NCBI GenBank assembly: GCA_017528425.1
Contig: JAFXOV010000021.1
Coordinates: forward strand, 41,709 to 105,708
Direction of reading: 5' to 3'
Length of the DNA stretch: 64,000 bases
Origin: Elusimicrobiota bacterium
GTDB taxonomy: Bacteria; Elusimicrobiota; Endomicrobiia; Endomicrobiales; Endomicrobiaceae
Below the pieces are notes generated by a model. The model was not told the origin of the DNA, searched no databases, and was given only the letters and a program-made list of their open reading frames with translations. Within the stretch, counting starts at the first letter, position 1. Each line of letters starts with the position of its first letter. The translations under genes were made by a program, and so were the position numbers. Positions 9,823-18,897 of this stretch are shown piece after piece.

Positions 9823-10533
9823 TTAGATTTCTAAGGAATGATCTTCTTTTGTTGATTCTGTCGGTTCTATTAAAACAATAAATTCACCTAAAATGTCTCT
9901 TTTAGACATATTTTCGATAACCTCTTTTATTGTTCCTCTGATAAACTCTTCGAATTTTTTTGTAAGTTCTCTGGCTAAAACTACTTTTGTGTTTTCACCA
10001 AAAACTTCTTTACAAACTTCCAATGTTTTTAAAATTCTGTGAGGCGATTCATAAAAAACAATTGTTTTTTGAATACTTTTTGCTTGTTCCAATTCTTTTT
10101 TCATCTTACCTGTTTTTTTCTTTAAAAAGCCTAAAAAAACAAAAGAATCTGTTGTAAGTCCCGAACCGACCAAAGCAGTTATCAAAGCACATGCTCCAGG
10201 TAACGGAACAACATTTATGTTTTTATCTATTGCTTCTTTTATAAGATAATATCCGGGATCGGAAATAGCAGGCGTTCCGCAATCGGAAACAAGTGCAATA
10301 TTTTTACCGTTTTCCAACATCGATATTATTTGAGGTATTCTTTTTAATTGGTTCTGTGTATAAAAACTGACAAGCGGTTTAGATATTTTCAAATGAGATA
10401 ATAACTTAATGGTTTGTCTCGTATCTTCGCAAACTATAGTATCAACTTCCTGCAATATTCTTATTGCTCTTAAAGTTATATCTTCTAAATTTCCTATAGG
10501 TGTTGGCACTACGAATAAAGTGGCATTGCTCAT
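9823..10533 (-). CDS. rsmI: 16S rRNA (cytidine(1402)-2'-O)-methyltransferase RsmI
   Basis: A 236-residue SAM-dependent methylase that modifies the 2'-OH of C1402 in the ribosomal decoding centre. The N-terminal PTPIGNLEDITLRA (about 10-23), CEDTRQT, and SDCGTPAISDPG (about 83-94) blocks are diagnostic of the tetrapyrrole-methylase fold subgroup RsmI. It is a little shorter than typical members (270-290), missing part of the variable C-terminal end. Its ATG lies one base after the stop of the HD-GYP gene (TGATATG), so translation is probably coupled. Confidence 0.95.
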   Translation of the reverse strand: MSNATLFVVPTPIGNLEDITLRAIRILQEVDTIVCEDTRQTIKLLSHLKISKPLVSFYTQNQLKRIPQIISMLENGKNIALVSDCGTPAISDPGYYLIKEAIDKNINVVPLPGACALITALVGSGLTTDSFVFLGFLKKKTGKMKKELEQAKSIQKTIVFYESPHRILKTLEVCKEVFGENTKVVLARELTKKFEEFIRGTIKEVIENMSKRDILGEFIVLIEPTESTKEDHSLEI

Positions 10534-10534
10534 A

Positions 10535-11779
10535 TCAATCTATAAGTTTTTCTTCCTTCAAAATATTTATAAATATATCTACTATCTTGGGATCAAACTG
10601 TTTACCTGCACCTTCCTTTAACTCTTTAACTGCAGTTTTTATAGGCATTGCTTTTCTGTAAGGGCGATCTGAAGTCATTGCATCGTAAGCATCTATCACG
10701 GCAACTATTCTTGCTCCCAACGGAATTTCTTCTTTTGCAAGACCTTCCGGATAACCGGAACCGTCATACCATTCCTGATGATACAATACCATCGGTGCAA
10801 CGGGAGATAAAAATTTAACGGGAGACAAAATTTTATTGCCTATTACCGGATGAGTTCTTAACATTTTCATTTCTTGTTCCGTTAACTTTTCTTTCTTCAA
10901 CAATATATTGTCCGCAATTCCTATTTTACCGATATCGTGCATAAGTGCGGCATATTCTATATTTCTTACAATGGTATATGGTAAATTCATTTTAACGGCT
11001 ATTGCTTTAGCATACTTTCTTGCTCTATCGGCGTGGTCGTAAGTGTATGCATCTTTTGCATCTATTGCTCTTGCCAAAGTTTGAACCATTTCAAAATAAA
11101 AAGATTGCAAATTATTAAACAGTTCAATATTATCCAATCTCATTGCTGCCTGGTCGGCCAAAATCGTAATCAATTTTAAATCTCTGTCGGTAAATTGTTT
11201 CTTATTTTTCGGGGAATTTATATTTAATACACCTATAACTTTACTCTTAACTTTTAAAGGAACGGATATAAAAGATTTTGAAGTATATCTTTCTTCGTCA
11301 TTAGGTCTTAAGAATCTGACATCGGTTTCTATATTTTCAACGAAGATATATTTTCCGGTACTTACAACTCGACCTGCAATACCTTCACCGATTTTCATCT
11401 TTGTTTCTTTTCTTATTTTTTCGGATAACCCCTTAGCGGAAATAATATACAATTCATTGTCGGAATTTATGAGCATTAACGATGCCAAATTGGAATGAAG
11501 AATAGAACAAGCGGTATCTACAACTGTTTGCGCAACTTCTTCTTTAGATAAAAGACCTGTAGCCGTAACCCCGAATTCATGGATACTTGCCAACATCATT
11601 ATAAGATTATCTATATCCATCGTATGAACTTGAAGTCTTTCTTCGGCATAATTTATTTGATATCTTAATTTACTTACTTTATATTGCAGTCTTTTGTTTT
11701 TTAAAAACATATAGACTATCAATACAAAAGCAATACTAAAACCTATAGTTATTAAAATATTTGTTGTGGTTAATAACAT
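10535..11779 (-). CDS. Membrane-anchored GAF/HD-GYP phosphodiesterase
   Basis: A 414-residue signalling protein: one N-terminal TM helix (about 8-27), a short coiled segment, a GAF sensor domain (about 75-215) and an HD-GYP domain (about 225-410). HDIGKIG supplies the metal-binding HD pair (281-282), and the DGSGYPEGL block carries GYP (342-344), with HQEWYDG, RIVAVIDAYDAM and DRPYR also intact. All catalytic residues needed for cyclic di-GMP hydrolysis look present. It sits between the GH57 gene (one base upstream) and rsmI. The GAF ligand cannot be read from sequence. Confidence 0.92.
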   Translation of the reverse strand: MLLTTTNILITIGFSIAFVLIVYMFLKNKRLQYKVSKLRYQINYAEERLQVHTMDIDNLIMMLASIHEFGVTATGLLSKEEVAQTVVDTACSILHSNLASLMLINSDNELYIISAKGLSEKIRKETKMKIGEGIAGRVVSTGKYIFVENIETDVRFLRPNDEERYTSKSFISVPLKVKSKVIGVLNINSPKNKKQFTDRDLKLITILADQAAMRLDNIELFNNLQSFYFEMVQTLARAIDAKDAYTYDHADRARKYAKAIAVKMNLPYTIVRNIEYAALMHDIGKIGIADNILLKKEKLTEQEMKMLRTHPVIGNKILSPVKFLSPVAPMVLYHQEWYDGSGYPEGLAKEEIPLGARIVAVIDAYDAMTSDRPYRKAMPIKTAVKELKEGAGKQFDPKIVDIFINILKEEKLID

Positions 11780-11780
11780 T

Positions 11781-13370
11781 TTACTTGTTTATATATACCT
11801 TGTAATCAATGTCAGAAAAGATATTGTTTGTATATTCTAAGTTAGAAAGGAAACTTTCGTCAACAGAATTATTTTTTATTTGATTATATAATGTTGTGAA
11901 ATTATATATATGTTCCTTCGTTCTCTTTTCTGCATATTCTACCATTGTTCCCGTAGTCATAATAAACGCCCAATCCGAAGATTGTGCCAACAACAATTCT
12001 CTTGCAGCTTGATTTAGTGCTCTTAATTTTATCCCATCAGCAGATTGGTTTGAGGTTGCAATTTCCACCATCCTGTCTGCTGCCATATTCAAATGTTTAT
12101 ATATCCAATCGTTTTTAGGATTCAACCAAACTTTATAATATCCCTCATCTCCCCAAGATGAAGGTGACGGCTGACAAACCTGATTTACAGGGAATTTATC
12201 TAAATATTGAACAGGAGTCATAGGCTTAAACGAAGCATTTGACTCTTGCATAGTTCTAAATATATGATTTATAAAGTTAGGACCTTCAAACCACCAATGT
12301 CCGAAAAGTTCGGCATCATACATTGATACAACCAATGGTTCTTTTTGCATAATACCTTGCAAATGTTCTATTTGTTTTGTTCTGTTAAACACAAAATTTT
12401 CCGCATGCATTTTTGCCTTGTTATTTGCCCATTCAGGATTATAAGGTTGTTTTTCGTTTAAAGGGACTTTACCGGTTATTCTGCAATATTTTACACCTAT
12501 ATTTCTTCTTACTCCGTCGGAATGCAAATATGGTCTTATGTAGTCATAATCCAAATCGTACGCCAAATCTCTGTAAAATTCTCTGTAGTCTACATCTCCG
12601 GGATAACCGCACTCCGCACTCCATACCTGATGTGCCGTTTCCATATCCCTACTGAAAGCAGCCACTCCGTTCTTGCAATATATCGGAGCAAAAACTCCGT
12701 ACTTAGGTCTTGGAGTTGCATATAATATTCCATGCGACTCTAAAAAGAAAAATCTTATTTGTGCTTCTTTTAAAAATTTTTCTACACCATAAGTATAAGC
12801 ACATTCCGCAAGCCATATACCGTTAGGTTTTCTTCCGAAATGTTTTTCATAGTCCTTAACCGCAACCTGTATTTGTGCCCGTTGAGCTGTTTCGTTTGTC
12901 ATTAAAGGTAAAAATCCGTGAGTAGCACAACAAGTAATAATTTCAAGTTTGCCGGCATCTTGAAGATTTTTAAAACCGGTCAAAATGTTACCGTGATATT
13001 TCTCCCAAATTCTTCTGCAATTTTTAAAATTTTGTTCATACATCAAAGCAACGGAATGATATTCGGGTAAATTTATGGTTCTTATAACTTCTTTTTCGGA
13101 TAGTTCTATAAGTTTATTTAGTTTTGCATAATATCTTGATTGCAATAAAGGATCCGCCAACATATTTGCAAGAGACGGGGTAATCGTCATGGTTACCGCA
13201 AAATTAATATTGTCTCTTATAAAATTTTCAAAAACTGATAAAAGCGGAATGTATGTTTCTGTTATGGCCTCATACAACCAATCCTCTTCCAAAAAATCAG
13301 GATAGTTTGGATGGCGAACGAAAGGCAAATGAGCATGTAATTGAAGACACCAATAACCTTTATTATTCAT
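11781..13370 (-). CDS. GH57 family 1,4-alpha-glucan branching enzyme
   Basis: A 529-residue glycoside hydrolase family 57 protein that forms alpha-1,6 branches in glycogen-like glucan by transferring maltooligosaccharide arms. It opens with LQLHAHLPFVRHP, the conserved GH57 start. The nucleophile Glu is E189 in GIWLAECAY and the acid/base Asp lies in SMYDAELFGHWWFEG. The C-terminal half matches the DUF1957 helical region typical of branching enzymes rather than amylopullulanases. It lies 24 nt after a DUF4912 gene, a frequent pairing. An alpha-amylase-like activity is less likely but not excluded. Confidence 0.9.
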   Translation of the reverse strand: MNNKGYWCLQLHAHLPFVRHPNYPDFLEEDWLYEAITETYIPLLSVFENFIRDNINFAVTMTITPSLANMLADPLLQSRYYAKLNKLIELSEKEVIRTINLPEYHSVALMYEQNFKNCRRIWEKYHGNILTGFKNLQDAGKLEIITCCATHGFLPLMTNETAQRAQIQVAVKDYEKHFGRKPNGIWLAECAYTYGVEKFLKEAQIRFFFLESHGILYATPRPKYGVFAPIYCKNGVAAFSRDMETAHQVWSAECGYPGDVDYREFYRDLAYDLDYDYIRPYLHSDGVRRNIGVKYCRITGKVPLNEKQPYNPEWANNKAKMHAENFVFNRTKQIEHLQGIMQKEPLVVSMYDAELFGHWWFEGPNFINHIFRTMQESNASFKPMTPVQYLDKFPVNQVCQPSPSSWGDEGYYKVWLNPKNDWIYKHLNMAADRMVEIATSNQSADGIKLRALNQAARELLLAQSSDWAFIMTTGTMVEYAEKRTKEHIYNFTTLYNQIKNNSVDESFLSNLEYTNNIFSDIDYKVYINK

Positions 13371-13394
13371 TAATATTCCGAACTGCTAAAATTT

Positions 13395-14288
13395 TTATTT
13401 AGTATCTTTTTTTACTTCAAAAGTGATGTTTTTCTTCATCGTTCCATCACTTGAAACAGCTTCTATCGTATATTTATCTTCACCGTTCGGCAAATAAAAT
13501 CTTACTGAAAAAGAACCATCCGCAGATAATCTTATCGGTTGTCCCTTCAATGTTAAAGTTGCATCCGGTTCTGTTGCTCCGTTGATAATAATTTCGGTAT
13601 CTGCTCTTAACCAAAAACTCTTTTCTTTATTTTCACTCATTTGGGTATTTTCAGGTGTGTATGACGGATGAGTTTTAAATGAGCTTGAACTGCTGCTTAT
13701 ATGAGAATGAGAACTTGGCAAAGAAATCGATACAATTTCTTCCCATCTTTCTCTCATGAGTTTTGCTATATCGAAAGAACTCATTCCAACTTGATTTACG
13801 CCGGAAATCTTTAACAATTTTTCAAATTCGATTTGTAACAATGCCCATTGTTCGTCGGTAATATTGGATACTCCGTATCTTGGCATACTGACTTTATTGG
13901 ATCTTGCAACGGAAATAAATTTTCCGTCTTTTGTTAAATAACCTAAATCGGCACACCAACATCTGTTGAATTCACCTACATTTATGTACCAACTGTTTGA
14001 TTTAGGAGTAACAAAAACATCAAAATACCTGTTAGCATTACTGCCGTCAAAACTTATGTCTGTTGTATCATAAACTCTTATAACCAATTTGGAATCCGCA
14101 AATACAGATTCGCCGTATTGTTGTTTTAATTTATCAATATATTCGTTTGAAATTGACCAATATGCAAAAATACAAATAGGGTCTCTCGGTAAAATCGTAA
14201 TTTTTGTATCACCGTAATCTAACGGTAAACCGGTTTTATTTACCGGTTTTTCTTGGTTACCTATTTTTGAACTTAATTTTTCAGACAT
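13395..14288 (-). CDS. DUF4912 domain protein
   Basis: A 297-residue protein whose N-terminal two thirds match the DUF4912 pattern: LPRDPICIFAYWSI (about 33-46), a VIRVYDTTDISFDG strand, and SWYINVGEFNRCWCADLGY. A Ser-rich linker near 195-210 precedes a C-terminal beta-sandwich-like segment (about 225-290) with GATEPDATLTLKGQPI, which resembles carbohydrate-binding or Ig-like folds. No signal peptide is visible. Its place directly upstream of the GH57 branching enzyme suggests a role in glucan storage, as elsewhere for this family; the biochemical function is unknown. Confidence 0.85.
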   Translation of the reverse strand: MSEKLSSKIGNQEKPVNKTGLPLDYGDTKITILPRDPICIFAYWSISNEYIDKLKQQYGESVFADSKLVIRVYDTTDISFDGSNANRYFDVFVTPKSNSWYINVGEFNRCWCADLGYLTKDGKFISVARSNKVSMPRYGVSNITDEQWALLQIEFEKLLKISGVNQVGMSSFDIAKLMRERWEEIVSISLPSSHSHISSSSSSFKTHPSYTPENTQMSENKEKSFWLRADTEIIINGATEPDATLTLKGQPIRLSADGSFSVRFYLPNGEDKYTIEAVSSDGTMKKNITFEVKKDTK

Positions 14289-14329
14289 AATAATACCTTC
14301 TTTTAGAGTTTATAATATATATTTAAATT

Positions 14330-14358
14330 ATTTTATAAATAATATACAAAATAGTCAA
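14330..14358 (-). promoter_or_regulatory. Promoter of the DUF4912-GH57-HD-GYP-rsmI operon
   Basis: Minus strand: TTGACT at 14358-14353, 17-nt spacer, TAAAAT at 14335-14330. The DUF4912 ATG follows 42 nt later with AGAAGG as its ribosome-binding site. Confidence 0.6.
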
Positions 14359-14383
14359 TACAGATTTCAGAGAATTCTATATT

Positions 14384-14411
14384 TTGACACATATTGAAAA
14401 AAAAATAATAA
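14384..14411 (+). promoter_or_regulatory. Possible promoter of rpmB
   Basis: TTGACA at 14384-14389 is a perfect -35 box; the best -10 is TAATAA at 14406-14411 with a 16-nt spacer. It is divergent from the DUF4912 promoter. The -10 choice is uncertain because the region is AT-rich. Confidence 0.45.
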
Positions 14412-14452
14412 TTTGATATATTCTTTTAATCAGTTTGATTGGAGGATTTAAA

Positions 14453-14644
14453 ATGTCTTACAAATGTTATGTATGCGGAAAAGGTTCTTCTTCCGGAAAT
14501 ACGGTTAGCCACTCTAATAAAGCTACAAAAAGATTATTTAGACCTAACCTTCAGGAATTAAGAATAGTAGTTAACGGCAAAAAGACAAAGGAATATGTTT
14601 GCACATCTTGCATTCGTTCCGGTAAAATACAAAAAGCCATATAA
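14453..14644 (+). CDS. rpmB: 50S ribosomal protein L28
   Basis: A 63-residue L28 of the zinc-binding type: CxxC pairs at Cys5/Cys8 and Cys50/Cys53, with the conserved [20 protein letters not shown] block between. The ATG at 14453 is chosen because GGAGG lies 7 nt upstream (14441-14445); an in-frame TTG at 14435 lies before that site and is not credible. It is monocistronic and ends at a bidirectional terminator shared with the converging rel gene. Confidence 0.96.
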   Translation: MSYKCYVCGKGSSSGNTVSHSNKATKRLFRPNLQELRIVVNGKKTKEYVCTSCIRSGKIQKAI

Positions 14645-14671
14645 CGAAATTTATCTTTTTAATAAAAAAAT

Positions 14672-14697
14672 ACAACTCTCAATTTTTTGAGAGTTGT
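14672..14697. terminator. Bidirectional terminator between rpmB and rel
   Basis: A 9-bp hairpin, ACAACTCTC paired with GAGAGTTGT, with a T-rich tract on the plus side and an A-run (T-run on the minus strand) on the other. It can end both rpmB and the convergent rel transcript. Confidence 0.85.
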
Positions 14698-14718
14698 GTT
14701 TTTTATTTGTAAAAAAAA

Positions 14719-16179
14719 CTATTTCTTTTTATGCTCTCTTAGATATTTCCTTATTCTGCTTCTGGCTTGAGCCGTTATCGCTATTGATAACCAGTTTTCC
14801 GTAGGCCTTATATTTTTTCTGACCAACGCTTCGCATCTTTGACCGGTTTTCAATTTGTAATCCAAAGGAACAATTTTACCGTCAACTTTTACACCCATAC
14901 ATCTGTCGCCGATATCACTGTGAACGGCATAAGCAAAATCCAATGCGGTTGCACCTTCGGGCAATTTTATTGCATCTCCCTTGGGAGTGGTAACATATAT
15001 TTGATCAAAATTACATTCCGTTTTTATTGCCGTTAAAAATTCATTTGAATCTTTTACATCTTTTTGAGATTCCAAAATATGTTTAATAAATTCCAAATGA
15101 TGTTCCATATTTATATCTGTTTGTTTTAAATTTGCAGCTCCGTTTTTATTGAAAGCTTCTTTATATCTCCAGTGTGCTGCGATACCGTATTCTGCTCTTC
15201 TGTGCATTTCTTCCGTTCTTATTTGTATTTCAACTATAACATTTTGATCGGAATTTATTGTTATATGTAAAGATTGATACATATTTGCTTTAGGAACAGC
15301 AATGTAATCGGTGAACGAATTTTCCAATATATTAAATTCGGATTGAACAACACTCAATATTGCGTAACAATGTTCTTTGGTATCCGTAATAACTCTTAGA
15401 CCGAATAAATCTTGTATTGCAGAAAAAGGTTTTTCCTGCCTTTGCATTTTTCTGTAAATACCATATAAGTTTTTAGGTCTTGCAAGAATTCTGTATTCAA
15501 TGTTTAGCGGATCTATTTTTTCTTGTATTTGTTTTTCAACAATCTCGAGATTTTTTAAATTACTCTCGGATCTTGCTTCCCATTTACTCTTTATTTCATG
15601 ATATTTTGTAGGCTGCAAAACTTCAAAAATCAAATCTTCCAATTCGCTTTTCCACTTATATATACCGAGTCTGTGTGCGAAAGGAGTGTACAAAGTTAAA
15701 GTTTCAATTGATATTTCTTTTTGTTTGTCGGGAGGAAGATATTTTATTGTTCTCATATTATGAAGACGATCTGCAAGTTTTATTATAATAACTCTTGTAT
15801 CTTTAACAACCGCGAGAAGCATCTTTCTCCAGTTTTCAGCTTGTTCGGTAATATTATCATTAAATTTATATGAATTGATTTTCGTTACACCTTCTACTAA
15901 GGTTGTAATTTCTTCACCGAATTCTTCTTTCAATTCTTCTCTTACAACCAAAGTATCTTCTAAAACATCGTGCAATAAAGCCGCACATATCGTTGCTTCA
16001 TCCAATTTTAATTCGGTAAGAATTTTAGCAGTATTGAAACAATGGTTGATATAAGGTTCCCCACTTGCTCTTGTTTGACAATAATGTGCATTAGAAGCAA
16101 AGTTGTATGCTTTTTCTATCAAAGCCAAATTTGCATTTGGTAAATATTCTTTTACTAAATTCTTTAATTCTTCTATCAT
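14719..16179 (-). CDS. RelA/SpoT-family (p)ppGpp synthetase/hydrolase, short form
   Basis: A 486-residue stringent-response enzyme. The N-terminal hydrolase carries HDVLEDT (H70-D71) and KLADRLHNMRTI, so it should degrade (p)ppGpp. The synthetase domain (about 210-350) has RPKNLYGIYRKM, DLFGLRVIT and EIQIRTEEMHRRAEYG. A TGS domain follows (about 395-455; TPKGDAIKLPEGATALDFAY). The protein stops soon after TGS, whereas Rel/SpoT proteins are usually 700-750 residues with helical, zinc-finger and ACT regulatory domains. Regulation by uncharged tRNA on the ribosome may therefore differ. Confidence 0.93.
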   Translation of the reverse strand: MIEELKNLVKEYLPNANLALIEKAYNFASNAHYCQTRASGEPYINHCFNTAKILTELKLDEATICAALLHDVLEDTLVVREELKEEFGEEITTLVEGVTKINSYKFNDNITEQAENWRKMLLAVVKDTRVIIIKLADRLHNMRTIKYLPPDKQKEISIETLTLYTPFAHRLGIYKWKSELEDLIFEVLQPTKYHEIKSKWEARSESNLKNLEIVEKQIQEKIDPLNIEYRILARPKNLYGIYRKMQRQEKPFSAIQDLFGLRVITDTKEHCYAILSVVQSEFNILENSFTDYIAVPKANMYQSLHITINSDQNVIVEIQIRTEEMHRRAEYGIAAHWRYKEAFNKNGAANLKQTDINMEHHLEFIKHILESQKDVKDSNEFLTAIKTECNFDQIYVTTPKGDAIKLPEGATALDFAYAVHSDIGDRCMGVKVDGKIVPLDYKLKTGQRCEALVRKNIRPTENWLSIAITAQARSRIRKYLREHKKK

Positions 16180-16180
16180 A

Positions 16181-17167
16181 TTACATTAATATCCTTACGG
16201 AAACACTATATTGAGAAACTTTTTCTTCTTCTATTTTATATGTTTCTCCTGCCAGTGATATGGATACAATTGAAATATTTATTCCGGCACCATAAGTATA
16301 TTTTATATCTTTTGTTTCAGTAATAGACGGGCCTTGTGCACCTGCTCTTAATACTAAGTATCTTCCTATATATTGCTCAGCACCTATGGAATAAAAATTA
16401 TCGTTTTCTATATTTCCAAATCTATAAAATTTCTTATTCCAATCAACAAGCAAATTAAATGTTCCCATAATATAGCCGACACCTGTTCTTATTCCGAATG
16501 GTAGTTGATCAAAATCATAATTTTCCCACCACATAATACCAAAGATATTTTCAAAATTAACACCTACATACATATTTCCTTTGAGCGGAGCCATAATACC
16601 TATATCCATAGTAAAACCGTTACCGGAAGATGTTTGTGCAAAAGGTGTTCCGTCCATAACAGAACTTTCTGCTAATGTTCCATACAAATAAGATAAATTT
16701 AATCCGAAAGAAACACCTTTTTCATTTACGTTTGCCGCTGAAATAGTAATAGCTTTTATATGTTCCGATTTTTTATAAAAATCCGAACCGTCACGTTCTT
16801 CTACATCATGAGAAGAAAAAGTTCTCCAAGATATTGCCCCTTGTTTTTGGTTGACAACAAAAGATGTAAAACCTAAATCTATCGGATTATAGTAAACCAT
16901 ATCGTTTTTGTCTAAATCAGTATTTCTTATTATAGAAGCAGTAGCTTCCACTTGTATAGCTTCACTGCCATTAAACCCTAAACTTGCGGAATTATAAAAT
17001 ACTCCTTCCAAACTGTTTGGCATAGCTGCACCGGAATAACCCATAGCAAAGCTTCTGGCACTCAGCCCTGTAGAATCATAAGAATTCGGCATAGTTGGAG
17101 GTTTCTTTGCAAAAACAATGTTAGCCGATATAAAAATTAAACTTAATGTCAATAAAAATTTTTTCAT
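16181..17167 (-). CDS. PorV/PorQ-like outer-membrane beta-barrel protein
   Basis: A 328-residue protein with a signal peptide (about 1-20, ending VFAKK). Soon after comes SARSFAMGYSGAA and then EGVFYNSASLGF, which matches the start of PorV/PorQ (UPF0164-type) barrels: bulky N-terminal strand, then an N-P/S-A-GL-like motif. The rest alternates hydrophobic residues with Gly/Asn/Ser turns and ends with VSQYSVSVRILM, a terminal beta-strand. No transporter partner lies beside it. The 3' end abuts rel (one base), so it is probably in the same transcript as msbA-lpxB. Confidence 0.75.
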   Translation of the reverse strand: MKKFLLTLSLIFISANIVFAKKPPTMPNSYDSTGLSARSFAMGYSGAAMPNSLEGVFYNSASLGFNGSEAIQVEATASIIRNTDLDKNDMVYYNPIDLGFTSFVVNQKQGAISWRTFSSHDVEERDGSDFYKKSEHIKAITISAANVNEKGVSFGLNLSYLYGTLAESSVMDGTPFAQTSSGNGFTMDIGIMAPLKGNMYVGVNFENIFGIMWWENYDFDQLPFGIRTGVGYIMGTFNLLVDWNKKFYRFGNIENDNFYSIGAEQYIGRYLVLRAGAQGPSITETKDIKYTYGAGINISIVSISLAGETYKIEEEKVSQYSVSVRILM

Positions 17168-17175
17168 AGTATTAC

Positions 17176-18897
17176 CTATTTTAAATTATATAATTTTGCA
17201 TACATTCCGTTTTTATCAAGTAACTCTTGATGTTTGCCGACTTCTGCAATGGTTCCTTTATCTATAACCACTATTTTATCGGCATTTTTAACCGTAGAAA
17301 GTCTGTGAGCAATCAAAACAACTGTTCTGTTTTTCATCAATGTTTCTATTGCTTCCTGAACGAGTTTTTCCGATTCACTATCTAATGCTGATGTCGCTTC
17401 ATCAAGAATAAGTATAGGTGGATTTTTCAGCATAGCTCTTGCAATAGCAATTCTCTGTTTTTCTCCACCGGAAAGTTTAATACCTCTTTCACCGATTAAA
17501 GTATTGTATCCTTCAGGCATTTTAGAAATAAATTTATGTGCGTTTGCTGCTTTTGCCGCCATTTCTATTTCTTCATCGGTAGCATCAAGTTTTCCGTAAG
17601 CTATATTATATCTTACGGTATCATTAAATAAAAAAACATCCTGAGAAACAACACCTATTTTATCTCTTAAAGATTCTAATGTTATATTTTTTATATCTGT
17701 ACCATCTACCAAAATTGCACCGGATTTCACGTCGTAAAATCTTAAAAGCAGGTTAGCAATTGTGCTTTTACCCGATCCGGAAGAACCTACAAAAGCAACA
17801 GTCTGTCCTTTTCCTATATCAATATTTATATCTTTTAAAATCGGTTTATCTTGTTCATATTCAAAAGAAACATTTTTGTAAATAATACTGTTTGAAAAAG
17901 TATCTATGTTTTTTGCATCCGGAGCATTTAAAATATCAATTTTTTCATCCAATATTTCAAACACTCTTTCCGAAGCAGATACAGATTGTTGTATAGTTGA
18001 ATTAAGTTGTGCAAAATTTTTAATAGGCTGATACATTTGTTGAACAGCCAATATAAATGCAGTAAAATCTCCCAGTGTCCATACTCCGTTAATTACGTCT
18101 TTACCGCCAAACCACAAAACAACTGCAACACCTGTCATAGATAAAACTTCCATTACCGGTGTAGTTCTTGCATCAACTCTGACTATTCTTTGTTGAACAT
18201 TGTAATAATCTTTATTATTAACGGCAAATCTTTTTTCTTCATGTTTTTCTCTGCAAAAAGATTTTATAACCGAAAAACCGCTTAACATTTCCTGTAACGA
18301 TGTATAAATTTCGGATATTTGAACCATACTCTCTTTAGATGCTTTTCTCAATTTTCTGGCAAACTGAGCAAGAGGTATTCCCAATATAGGTAAAACTACC
18401 ACTATAAAGAAAGCATATTTCCAATGAAGATAAAACAATCCGCCTATCATTCCGATTATTATCAAACCATCTCTTATAACCGTAGGAGGAACTTTTAATA
18501 GTGCACTTTGTAATGCCCCGATATCGTTTGTAACTCTGGACATTACTTTAGAAGATGTATGTGTAACATAAAAATTGTGAGATAAAGAAATTAACTTTGT
18601 GTATAGTTCTTGTCTTAAATCTTTTATTGCATTTTGTGCAACATAATTTAAAAAATAAGTCTTACCATAATCTGCAAATCCTTTTACAATATATATTAAC
18701 GGCATCGCTATACATAAACTTACCAACATTGTTTTTGCTTTTACCGGATCATCATTAACAAAAACACCATCCATTATGATTTTAGACAAATATACAAGTA
18801 AAGCTGCAACACCAGAATATATTGTCATTGAAATCATGGCAAGAACAAACCTTCCTTTATAAGGCATCGCATATTTTATCAGTCTTTTATAATCCAT
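17176..18897 (-). CDS. msbA: MsbA-like lipid exporter, ABC half-transporter
   Basis: A 573-residue fused ABC transporter. Six TM helices fill residues 1-310, followed by a nucleotide-binding domain with Walker A GSSGSGKST, Q-loop VVSQDVFLF, signature LSGGEKQ, Walker B ILILDEATSALD and switch His (IAHRLST). It probably flips lipid A-core across the inner membrane, given the adjacent lpxB. The second of two adjacent ATGs (18897) is preferred because GGAGG lies 6 nt upstream. The gene overlaps the end of lpxB by 11 nt. Export of another lipid or drug is possible but less likely here. Confidence 0.88.
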   Translation of the reverse strand: MDYKRLIKYAMPYKGRFVLAMISMTIYSGVAALLVYLSKIIMDGVFVNDDPVKAKTMLVSLCIAMPLIYIVKGFADYGKTYFLNYVAQNAIKDLRQELYTKLISLSHNFYVTHTSSKVMSRVTNDIGALQSALLKVPPTVIRDGLIIIGMIGGLFYLHWKYAFFIVVVLPILGIPLAQFARKLRKASKESMVQISEIYTSLQEMLSGFSVIKSFCREKHEEKRFAVNNKDYYNVQQRIVRVDARTTPVMEVLSMTGVAVVLWFGGKDVINGVWTLGDFTAFILAVQQMYQPIKNFAQLNSTIQQSVSASERVFEILDEKIDILNAPDAKNIDTFSNSIIYKNVSFEYEQDKPILKDINIDIGKGQTVAFVGSSGSGKSTIANLLLRFYDVKSGAILVDGTDIKNITLESLRDKIGVVSQDVFLFNDTVRYNIAYGKLDATDEEIEMAAKAANAHKFISKMPEGYNTLIGERGIKLSGGEKQRIAIARAMLKNPPILILDEATSALDSESEKLVQEAIETLMKNRTVVLIAHRLSTVKNADKIVVIDKGTIAEVGKHQELLDKNGMYAKLYNLK

